Under the pieces are notes generated by a model. It ran no database searches. It worked only from the letters and a program-made list of their open reading frames with translations, and was not told where the DNA came from. Shown here one piece after another: positions 1 to 6,098 of a DNA stretch of 34,608 nucleotides. Origin of the DNA: Bryobacterales bacterium (GTDB lineage Bacteria > Acidobacteriota > Terriglobia > Bryobacterales > Bryobacteraceae); NCBI GenBank assembly GCA_020847975.1, contig JADLBD010000270.1, positions 1 to 34,608 of the forward strand. The letters run 5' to 3'. The stretch's first letter is position 1. Every line of letters begins with the position of its first letter. Both the position numbers and the translations under genes were made by a program.

Positions 1-23
1 AAGAAACAAGTAAGGAGAGAAAC

Positions 24-389
24 GTGCCGAGAGTCAAACGTGGTACGAAGCGGAGAGCCGCCCGCGCCAAAACGCTGGAACGCGCCTCCGGTTATTTTCT
101 GACAAAAAGCAAGCTGCACCGCTCCGCCCAGGAAGCGGTGGAGAAAGCCCTGCGCTACGGCTATGTGGGCCGCAAGCGCAAGAAGCGCGAATTCCGCTCC
201 CTGTGGATTGTGCGCATCGGCGCAGCATGCCGCGAAGCGGGCATTTCCTACAGCCGGTTCATGGACGGCCTCAAGAAGTCCGGAATCGAGCTCAACCGGA
301 AGATTCTGGCCGACCTCGCTCTGAACGATGCCGACGGATTCCGTTCGCTCGTCGAGAAGGCGAAGGGCGCAATCCCCGAAGTGAGTTAA
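24..389 (+). CDS. rplT: 50S ribosomal protein L20
   Basis: L20 binds 23S rRNA early in assembly of the large ribosomal subunit. The 121-residue product has the family's usual length and its very basic N-terminus, beginning MPRVKRGTKRRAARAK, followed by the conserved stretch GYVGRKRKKREFRSLWI and the ending region SYSRFMDGLKKSGIELNRK. The start is GTG at 24, with the Shine-Dalgarno AAGGAGAG a few bases upstream, which fixes the start. It normally follows infC and rpmI, which would lie left of the window. The gene is followed after only 3 bp by a coiled-coil protein and then zapA on the same strand, so it probably heads or continues a translation/division operon. Identification is by direct recognition of the conserved sequence. 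Confidence 0.98.
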   Translation: MPRVKRGTKRRAARAKTLERASGYFLTKSKLHRSAQEAVEKALRYGYVGRKRKKREFRSLWIVRIGAACREAGISYSRFMDGLKKSGIELNRKILADLALNDADGFRSLVEKAKGAIPEVS

Positions 390-392
390 GCC

Positions 393-680
393 ATGGAATC
401 AGTTCGCGAAGACGGATCCGAATTCCTCGCCAGTCTCGAGGAGCGCATCGTCAAAGCGGTGGAACTGGTGGCGTCCCTGCGCACGGAAAAAGCCGCGCTC
501 GACGCGAGGCTCGAATCCACGCTTTCGGATAAAGCCGCGGCCGAACAGGCGCTGGCCGATTCCCGCGAAGAGGCGGCGGCGCTCCGCAAGGAGATCGACT
601 CGCTCAAAGCCGAGCGCAAACAGGTGCGCACGCGCATTGAAAAACTGCTCGGGCAGATGGATCTCCTGAGCGCCGGCTGA
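393..680 (+). CDS. Small coiled-coil protein, ZapB-like, preceding zapA
   Basis: A 95-residue, soluble, acidic and almost wholly helical protein. From about residue 10 to 90 it shows heptad-like spacing of Leu/Ala/Val with abundant Glu, Lys and Arg (for example EERIVKAVELVASLRTEKAAL and LRKEIDSLKAERKQVRTRIEKLL), which predicts one continuous coiled coil. No signal peptide or membrane segment is seen. It lies 3 bp after rplT and 8 bp before zapA. Small coiled coils beside zapA are often division-ring accessory proteins of the ZapB type, which link ZapA-FtsZ to other structures. That role is inferred from fold and position only; the sequence is too low in complexity to prove homology to ZapB. 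Confidence 0.75.
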   Translation: MESVREDGSEFLASLEERIVKAVELVASLRTEKAALDARLESTLSDKAAAEQALADSREEAAALRKEIDSLKAERKQVRTRIEKLLGQMDLLSAG

Positions 681-688
681 CACCCCTT

Positions 689-988
689 ATGGAGACCGGA
701 AACAGGGAAAAACGTCCAATCCGGGTCACCATCGCCAACCAGTCCTTCACGCTGGTCACCTCGGGTGACGACCGCGAAGTGCTCGAACTGGCGAATCAAA
801 TCGATGAACTCATTGCCGGGATTGCCGCCCGCTCCTCGAATGCGGACACCGCGCGGCTGGCGATCCTGGCCTGTTTGCATCTCGCCGACCGCCTGCGCAC
901 CACTGAGCAGGAACTGAAGGCCATTCGCGACCGCGTGGAACAGCGGGCCAAACATTTCCAGGGCCTGCTTGACCAGGTGATGGAGTGA
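689..988 (+). CDS. zapA: Cell division protein ZapA
   Basis: ZapA is a small cytoplasmic protein that crosslinks FtsZ protofilaments and stabilises the division ring. The 99-residue product has the family layout: an N-terminal globular beta part (residues about 10-30, IRVTIANQSFTLVTSGD), the helix with ELANQIDELI, and a C-terminal coiled coil (about 50-98, including ARLAILACLHLADRL). Length is typical of the family. It sits 8 bp after the coiled-coil gene and 16 bp before the peptidase gene, in an apparent operon with rplT. No good Shine-Dalgarno is visible before the ATG, so translation may be coupled to the upstream gene. The 16-bp gap downstream leaves no room for a 6S RNA gene, which follows zapA in some bacteria. 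Confidence 0.9.
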   Translation: METGNREKRPIRVTIANQSFTLVTSGDDREVLELANQIDELIAGIAARSSNADTARLAILACLHLADRLRTTEQELKAIRDRVEQRAKHFQGLLDQVME

Positions 989-1004
989 ATCCTCTTCCTC
1001 TGAA

Positions 1005-3026
1005 ATGAATCCTCTCTTATCCATACAGACTCCCATCCCGTTCGACCAGATCCGGGCGGAACATGTCGAGCCGGCTTTGGACGAACTGCTGCGCGAAGCG
1101 CGCGGCGCCATCGATGCCATAGCGGCGCAACCGGGTCCCCGAACGTATGAGAGCACCCTCGCCGCGCTCGATGCCGCCACCGAAAAGGTGGAATATGCCA
1201 TGGGTTTGGTGCGGCACCTCGAGGGCGTCACCACCTACCCGGAACTGCGCGCCGCCCACAACGCCGTCGAGCCCAAGGTCAGCGAGTTCTATTCCCGCAT
1301 CCCGCTCGATGAGGGGCTCTGGCACTGCCTGAAGTCCTATGCGCAGACCGCCGAGGCCGCAAACCTCACCGGCGACCGCAAACGAAACCTCGAGAAGACC
1401 CTCGATTACTTCCGCCGCCATGGCGCGGATCTCGATGCCGCCGGCAAAGCCCGCCTTGCCGCCATTGATGTCGCACTCGCCGAACTCACCACGAAGTTCT
1501 CCCAGCACGTGCTCGACGCCACCAACGCCTACGACGAGGTGTGGACCGGCAAAGAGCAACTGTCGGGATTGCCGGAGAGCGCCGTGGACGCGGCGGCGGC
1601 ATCCGCCAAGGCGAAGGGCAAGGAAGGCTGGCGGTTCACCCTCCAGGCGCCGAGCTACATCGCGCTCATGACCTACCTCGATAACGCGGCGGTCCGCGAG
1701 CGCTTCTACCGCACCTACATGACCCGCGCCTCGAGAGGCGAACTCGACAACTCCTCCATCGTCCCGCGCGTCCTCGAACTGCGCAGAGAGAAGGCGCGCC
1801 TGCTCGGCTTCGCCGACTTTGCCGACCTTGTTCTCGTCGACCGCATGGCCAAGACCGGCGCCCGCGCCATGGAATTCCTCGAGGATCTGCGCGGCAAGAG
1901 CGTTCCCTTCTTCGAACGGGAGAACACGCAACTGCACGCTTTCCGCAGGGATTTGGAAGGAGACGGCGCTCCCGGCTTGCAGGCCTGGGACATCGGCTAC
2001 TACGCCGAAAAGGAACGCAAGGCCAAGTACGATTTCGACGAAGAGGAACTCCGCCCCTACTTTCCCGTGGAACAGGTGGTCGCCGGAATGTTTGAAACGG
2101 TGACGCGCCTCTATGGCGTCGCAATGCGCGAAGTCGCGGGCGTACCCGCCTGGGACAAGGACGTCAAATACTACGAAATCCTCGAGGGTTCGCAAGTCCT
2201 CGGCGCATTCTACGCCGACTGGTTCCCCCGCGAAAACAAGCGCGGCGGAGCGTGGATGGACGCATTTCTTACCGGTTCCCCCGCCGTCCCGGGCCGCGTC
2301 CACATCGGAGCCATCAACGGCAACCTGACCCCTCCGGTGGAGGGCAAGCCGGCTTTGCTGACACACCGGGAAGTGGAAACCATCTTTCATGAATTCGGCC
2401 ACCTCCTGCATCACTGCCTCAGCCGCGTCGAGGCCCGCGGTCTTTCCGGCACCAACGTCGCCTGGGATTTTGTCGAACTGCCCTCGCAGATCATGGAGAA
2501 CTGGTGCTGGGAGCGTCAATCCCTCGATCTCTTTGCGCGCCATTGGAAGACCGGCGAGGCGATTCCCGAAGACCTCTACCGCAAGATGCGCCAGGCGCGC
2601 AACTACCGCGCCGCGAACGCGCAAATGCGCCAGTTGAGTTTCGGCTTCGTCGACCTCAAACTCCACCGCGAATATGATCCGAACCAGGATGGAAGCGTGG
2701 TCGCGTATTCCCGCCGCATCCTCGAGCAGTTCTCCCCTGCCCCGCTGCCGCCCGAACACGCCATGATCCTCGCCTTCACCCACCTCTTCGGGAGTCCCGT
2801 CGGCTACGGAGCCGGCTACTACTCCTACAAGTGGGCGGAAGTGCTGGATGCCGACGCGTTCTCACTTTTCCTCGAGAGAGGCGTCTTTGATCGAGAGACC
2901 GGCTTGCAATTCCGCCGGCGGATCCTCGAAAAAGGCAACAGCGAGGAACCAGCCGACCTCTACCGCGGCTTCCGTGGCCGTGACCCGGAACTGAGCGCGC
3001 TGCTGGCGCGTCAAGGATTACAGTGA
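1005..3026 (+). CDS. prlC: M3 family zinc metallopeptidase (oligopeptidase A type)
   Basis: A cytoplasmic zinc oligopeptidase that degrades short peptides, including cleaved signal peptides. The 673-residue length fits the M3A family (oligopeptidase A/Dcp/thimet). The zinc site HEFGH is at residues 462-466, and the third metal ligand is Glu491 in DFVELPSQ, 29 residues after the first His, as in neurolysin. The conserved C-terminal region with AFTHLFGSPVGYGAGYYSYKW is present, carrying the substrate-binding Tyr/Gly-rich loop of the family. No signal peptide is present, so it should be cytoplasmic. It starts with ATG 16 bp after zapA and may be co-transcribed, although its metabolic role is separate. 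The N-terminal opening LLSIQTPIPFDQIRAEHVEPAL is characteristic. Oligopeptidase A is preferred over dipeptidyl carboxypeptidase Dcp by overall similarity, but the two cannot be cleanly separated by eye. Confidence 0.92.
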   Translation: MNPLLSIQTPIPFDQIRAEHVEPALDELLREARGAIDAIAAQPGPRTYESTLAALDAATEKVEYAMGLVRHLEGVTTYPELRAAHNAVEPKVSEFYSRIPLDEGLWHCLKSYAQTAEAANLTGDRKRNLEKTLDYFRRHGADLDAAGKARLAAIDVALAELTTKFSQHVLDATNAYDEVWTGKEQLSGLPESAVDAAAASAKAKGKEGWRFTLQAPSYIALMTYLDNAAVRERFYRTYMTRASRGELDNSSIVPRVLELRREKARLLGFADFADLVLVDRMAKTGARAMEFLEDLRGKSVPFFERENTQLHAFRRDLEGDGAPGLQAWDIGYYAEKERKAKYDFDEEELRPYFPVEQVVAGMFETVTRLYGVAMREVAGVPAWDKDVKYYEILEGSQVLGAFYADWFPRENKRGGAWMDAFLTGSPAVPGRVHIGAINGNLTPPVEGKPALLTHREVETIFHEFGHLLHHCLSRVEARGLSGTNVAWDFVELPSQIMENWCWERQSLDLFARHWKTGEAIPEDLYRKMRQARNYRAANAQMRQLSFGFVDLKLHREYDPNQDGSVVAYSRRILEQFSPAPLPPEHAMILAFTHLFGSPVGYGAGYYSYKWAEVLDADAFSLFLERGVFDRETGLQFRRRILEKGNSEEPADLYRGFRGRDPELSALLARQGLQ

Positions 3027-3068
3027 CCCTCGCGGCCCCGATGATAGAATGAAACCCTAGGAGAACCC

Positions 3069-3626
3069 ATGCGACGCGCCTTCCTTTCCATTTGCGCCCT
3101 TCTGGCCTGCCTGCCCCTGGCCGCGCAATCCGGCAACACTCCGCGGCATGCTCCGCCCCTCGAGATTGCAATGCCCGATGGGACGAAGGTGAATCTCTCC
3201 CGGTGCGCGGGCAAGGTCTGCGTGGTCGAATTTCTGTTCACCACCTGCCCCCACTGCCAGGACACCTCGCGCGTCATGTCCAAGCTCTACTCCGAGTACG
3301 GCGCGCGCGGGTTTCAACCCCTGGGAGCCGCCTTCAACGAGAACGCGATGCTGCTGGTTCCGGAATTCGTTCGCAACAACAACGTCAACTACCCGGTGGG
3401 CGTCCTGCCGCGCGAAAAGGTTCTCGACTATCTGGGTTACAGCATGATGGCCCGGGTGATGGTGCCCCAGGTGGTCTTCATTGACCGCAAAGGAACCATC
3501 CGCTACCAGTCCTCGATCGACGGCGGGGAGAACCTCCACTCCGAAGCCAGAATGAGGCAGATTATCGAGGAGTTGCTCAAGGAACCGGCCGGCGCCAAAA
3601 AGACTGTGTCGATGAATAAGAAATAG
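3069..3626 (+). CDS. Secreted thioredoxin-fold (TlpA/redoxin-like) protein, CPHC motif
   Basis: A 185-residue exported thioredoxin-fold protein. Residues 1-20 form a signal sequence (MRRAFLSICALLACLPLAAQ); LLAC at 11-14 could alternatively serve as a lipobox. The redoxin core runs from about 28 to 170. The redox motif is C60-P-H-C63 in FTTCPHCQ, where the usual Trp before the first Cys is Thr. A cis-Pro is seen in MVPQVVFIDRKG, typical of TlpA/ResA-like domains. CPHC is the motif of DsbA-type oxidases, so either thiol oxidation or reduction in the periplasm is possible. The gene has a good Shine-Dalgarno (AGGAGA) and a TAGAAT -10-like box at 3045-3050. It is followed after 13 bp by a paralogue, and the two probably form an operon. 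The partner protein is unknown. Confidence 0.85.
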   Translation: MRRAFLSICALLACLPLAAQSGNTPRHAPPLEIAMPDGTKVNLSRCAGKVCVVEFLFTTCPHCQDTSRVMSKLYSEYGARGFQPLGAAFNENAMLLVPEFVRNNNVNYPVGVLPREKVLDYLGYSMMARVMVPQVVFIDRKGTIRYQSSIDGGENLHSEARMRQIIEELLKEPAGAKKTVSMNKK

Positions 3627-3639
3627 GGGAATGGATTGG

Positions 3640-4197
3640 ATGAAACGCAGAGATTTTTGTCTTAGTCTGGCCCCGGCGGCCCTCGCCGGAATCGCCCAGG
3701 GCTCCGAGGTCCCGCGCCCGGCTCCGGATATCGTCATCAACATGCCCAACGGCAAGGCGCCGATCCGCCTGAGCCAGTTCAAGGGCAAAGTGATCGCGGT
3801 GGAGTTTCTGCTCACCTATTGCTCGCATTGCCAGAAAGCCTCCCGCACCACGGAAATCATGTACCGCGAATACGGCTCGAAGGGCTTTGCGGTCGTGGGC
3901 GCCGCCATCAATCCGGGCGGCGATGTGAACGCCTACGCTCGCGATCTCAACCTCACCTTCCCCGTGGGAGCCGTACCCCAGGAAGTCTGCATGAGCTTCA
4001 TGCAGGTCCCCATGACGGCACGTCTCCTCATGCCCCAGGTCGCTTTCATCGACAAGGAATTCCGCATCGCCGCCCAGTATTCCGGCGACGCCAATTTCTT
4101 CCAGTTCGACGAAGAGAAGCAGATGCGCGAGCAGATCGAGAAGCTTCTGCATCAGGGCGGCGCTCCCGCCGCCAGACGCCCGGCGCGGAAGAAATAG
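3640..4197 (+). CDS. Exported thioredoxin-fold protein, paralogue of the preceding gene, CSHC motif
   Basis: A second redoxin-like protein, clearly paralogous to its neighbour: both share EFL-x-T-x-C-x-H-C-x-K/D-x-S-R and the cis-Pro segment MPQVAFIDK. I start it at ATG 3640 because AGGGGA ends at 3630, giving 9 bases of spacing; the in-frame ATG at 3631 touches that site. From 3640 the protein is 185 residues and begins MKRRDFCLSLAPAALAG, a short twin-arginine-like export signal, whereas the upstream paralogue has a Sec-type signal. In this numbering the redox pair is C61-S-H-C64 (LTYCSHCQ). The C-terminus is basic (ARRPARKK). Export of two related redoxins by different routes would suggest different folding states or cofactors. 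Substrates cannot be read from the sequence. Confidence 0.83.
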   Translation: MKRRDFCLSLAPAALAGIAQGSEVPRPAPDIVINMPNGKAPIRLSQFKGKVIAVEFLLTYCSHCQKASRTTEIMYREYGSKGFAVVGAAINPGGDVNAYARDLNLTFPVGAVPQEVCMSFMQVPMTARLLMPQVAFIDKEFRIAAQYSGDANFFQFDEEKQMREQIEKLLHQGGAPAARRPARKK

Positions 4198-4316
4198 CGA
4201 ACCCGCGGCGGTTCTCTCAACAGCAGCGATCCCATCTTTCGCCGGACGCGGCGGAATCGCACGGTGCCCGACGTGCATAGCCGTATACGGCGTCATTGCA
4301 TTCACTCGGTTACATC

Positions 4317-5036
4317 ATGAATATCGGACGATTCGGCCCATTATTCCTGTTGCTGTTTCCGCCCACTGTGGCAGGTCAAGCGCCGTCGTCCTCACGGCGC
4401 GTGTCCTTCGGCTTCGTCGGGGGCATACCTCTGACGCGGGATTTCCCGATCTCCAGAGCGTTTTACACAACCTCGGTGACTTACAAAGATCCGATCGCCT
4501 TCGATTGGTTCTCCGATACCCGGACCTTTCTTGCGGCTCTGTCCGTCGAGATTGACCTGGGCAAGGGATTCTCTCTCGAAGCAAATGCCCTGCACCGTAT
4601 CCTTCACCTTCAAAGACGCAATGTGTTCTCCGACGGGTCTTCACAATATCTGGGCGAGTCCACCCCGATCACTTGGGAATGGCCGATCATGGCAAAATAC
4701 CGCTTACCACCACGCGGGGCCATATGGCCATTCATCGAGGCGGGGCCGTCGTTCAGAACGCGTCACCGTGCTTGCGAAGTACCGGTTTCTGCCCGAATCG
4801 AAGATTCGCCCCGTGCTCGAGGCCGGACCCTCGTTCCGCGCCGCGGGCAACCTGAATGGCTTTGATCCTTCAACCTACGGCTTCACAACCGGTGGCGAAT
4901 CGAGACGCGCTACAAGACAATGAAGATCAGCCCGGTACTGCGGTATACACGCTGGGCGGAAGATCCGGCCGGGACTGTTCGATCCGCCGGCTCCGCACGC
5001 GATCAGATGGAACTGGTGTGTTCGTTCACTTTCTAG
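4317..5036 (+). pseudogene. Chimeric, frame-disrupted outer-membrane beta-barrel pseudogene
   Basis: The gene starts at ATG 4317 with a signal peptide (MNIGRFGPLFLLLFPPTVAG) and reads in one frame as a small outer-membrane barrel, with alternating strands such as FLAALSVEIDLGKGFSLEANAL and the conserved MAKYR...PFIEAGPSFR. Near 4764 homology jumps to another frame, where the same segment is repeated in divergent form: VLAKYRFLPESKIRPVLEAGPSFRAAGNLNG and GFTTGG. Near 4902 homology returns to the first frame for the final strands (ETRYKTMKISPVLRYTRW ... MELVCSFTF, stop at 5034-5036). The repeated AKYR...EAGPSFR block with different nucleotides on the two copies points to fusion of two paralogues plus frameshifts, not to a sequencing error. 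As written, translation from the ATG stops at 4865 in nonsense sequence. A homologous degenerate copy lies at 29770-30431. Confidence 0.7.
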
Positions 5037-5392
5037 CTCCGCATGCTGTCGAGTGTTGCGCAACCGCTCCTTTCTCCTTTCCCGCCTTCGGCAGGTGATC
5101 TATGTCCGGACAGTTGATCCTCTTTACCGCTATGACTTCCTGGTGGGAGCGCCGGCATGAAGCAATATCTCTTCAACGCCGGTGCCCGGCCTTGCAACAG
5201 TCGATCATGGCGCGCGGTGTTGTCCGCCAATGCCCTGGTTTTCAGGGCCACGCTGAAGCATTTCGTGGACGAGTGCTGCATCCTGGACCCACAGGGCACG
5301 ATCAGCAGGGACGAGATGTACTCCGGACCGCAACGGGCAACGCGGCAAGGGCGGGCTGGTCTTAGCCGCCGGATGAGGCGGGCGAAAAATCG
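5037..5392. other. Gene-poor 356-bp stretch between decayed genes
   Basis: No intact gene is supported here. The stretch has short open frames on both strands without ribosome sites. The only recognisable coding trace is the primase-like segment annotated separately at about 5241-5360. Codon preference (C/G at third positions) is weaker than in the flanking housekeeping genes, in keeping with decaying mobile DNA. Confidence 0.5.
5241..5360 (+). pseudogene. Possible remnant of a phage/plasmid (P4/D5-type) primase-helicase C-terminus
   Basis: In one frame the codons from 5262 to 5321 read FVDECCILDPQGTISRDEMY. This resembles the C-terminal winged-helix region of P4/D5-type phage primase-helicases, where a pattern like F-(L/V)-E-E-x-C-x-L-x-P-x-x-x-(V/I)-x-x-x-x-(L/M)-Y is followed by A-Y-x-x-W and a Gly. 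Here the continuation after MY is scrambled (SGPQRATRQGRAGLSRR), which suggests deletions or frameshifts. Neither the helicase core nor the upstream primase domain is present. The match is from remembered family consensus over about 20 residues, so it is tentative. The location, between a chimeric pseudogene and a toxin-antitoxin remnant beside a tRNA, fits a collapsed integrative element. Confidence 0.35.
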
Positions 5393-5686
5393 TCAGGCAG
5401 CCTCTCGGGGCTTGACCTGCCGTTCAATCGCCTTTCCAACCTCCCGCTGCGCCATGCGCAGATCGTAGAAGGACTGGAGGTTAATCCAGAGATCCGGGGT
5501 GGTGCCGAAGTACCGTGCAAGCCGCAGGGCGGTATCCGCGGTGATGCTCCTCCGGCCACGAACGATATCATTGAGGCGCGTGGGGCTAACCCCAAGCGCC
5601 CTGGCGAGGGCGCTCACGCTCATTCCGAGGGGGATCAGGTACTCCTCCCTGATCGTTTCTCCAGGGTGCGGGGGCTTCATGGGCAT
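5393..5686 (-). CDS. higA: HigA-family antitoxin (HTH/XRE)
   Basis: A 97-residue DNA-binding antitoxin of the HigA/VapI group, which neutralises the HigB mRNA interferase and represses its own operon. The family opening is clear (MKPPHPGETIREEYLIPLGMS), followed by the helix-turn-helix at about residues 22-60 (SALARALGVSPTRLNDIVRGRRSIT split over two helices) and the characteristic TADTALRLARYFGTTPDLWINLQ. I keep the first ATG (5686) because AAGGA lies 6 bases upstream; the ATG at 5680 is a less likely alternative. The frame is intact to the stop. The upstream toxin gene overlaps its start but is broken, so this is a surviving antitoxin without a working partner in this window. It lies in the decayed strip next to tRNA-Arg. 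Confidence 0.92.
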   Translation of the reverse strand: MPMKPPHPGETIREEYLIPLGMSVSALARALGVSPTRLNDIVRGRRSITADTALRLARYFGTTPDLWINLQSFYDLRMAQREVGKAIERQVKPREAA

Positions 5687-5903
5687 GGCAGTTCCTTAGC
5701 ATCGCCGTCCCGCCAGATGAAGCAGATCCGGTACCGGTCGTTGATCCGTACACTGTGCCGGCCAGCGCGGTCGTCCTTTAGATTACTGCTTCGAGGTGCA
5801 GTCCGGGGCTTTTCAAATCGTGCAGCGTCCGCGCGAAGTGCAGGATGGCGAGTTTGCGGTACGCGGTCCTGGCGATGGCTTCAAACTTCCGGGAGCGGGA
5901 CAT
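5677..5903 (-). pseudogene. higB: HigB (RelE-type) toxin, frameshifted remnant
   Basis: Read on the minus strand from an ATG at 5903, one frame gives SRKFEAIARTAYRKLAILHF and then TLHDLKSPGLHLEAVI before a stop. Another frame resumes immediately with LKDDRAGRHSVRINDRYRIC and FIWRDGDA. Together these are the body of a HigB toxin, whose family pattern is R-K-L-x-x-L-H-x-A-x-x-L-x-D-L ... L-E-x-L-K-x-D-R-x-G-x-x-S-(I/V)-R-I-N-D-x-(W/Y)-R-I-C-F. The break sits near 5780: about five extra bases separate LEA from LKDDR. The usual N-terminal dozen residues and the VEIVDYH ending are also missing; the frame ends in ELPCP with its TGA inside the start region of higA. The toxin is therefore almost certainly inactive. 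Confidence 0.8.
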
Positions 5904-5950
5904 TGCCTGGTGGACGCGGCGGAAACGAAGCGGCTAGAATAAATAAAAGC

Positions 5951-6027
5951 GCGCCCGTAGCTCAGCTGGATAGAGCGCTTGCCTCCGGAGCAAGAGGTCA
6001 GAGGTTCGAATCCTCTCGGGCGTACCA
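5951..6027 (+). tRNA. tRNA-Arg (anticodon CCG)
   Basis: The 77-base gene has the expected cloverleaf: acceptor 5' GCGCCCG pairing with CGGGCGT (first pair G-U), a D-arm with AGCTCAGCTGGATAGAGC, an anticodon stem CTTGC/GCAAG with loop CTCCGGA giving anticodon CCG at 5985-5987, and a T-arm AGAGG-TTCGAAT-CCTCT. The discriminator is A and CCA (6025-6027) is encoded. It reads CGG arginine codons. tRNA genes are common integration targets, and the sequence to its left (4317-5950) is full of gene remnants. No second copy of the tRNA 3' end was found in the window, so an intact attachment-site pair is not shown. Confidence 0.97.
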
Positions 6028-6098
6028 CCCCCTCTAGTGATTTCGAATGTTGCGGTCCGGAGCGGCGACGGATTCCGGCATGAAGGGCGCCCCAGAAT

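Noticed and set aside
1017..2783. A 588-codon minus-strand frame opposite the M3 peptidase
   Set aside because: Antisense artefact of codon bias; no recognisable motif and no ribosome site, while the plus strand carries the HEFGH enzyme.
4199..4214. GAACC/GGTTC hairpin after the second redoxin gene as a terminator
   Set aside because: Only 5 bp of stem and no T-run; not better than chance in GC-rich DNA.
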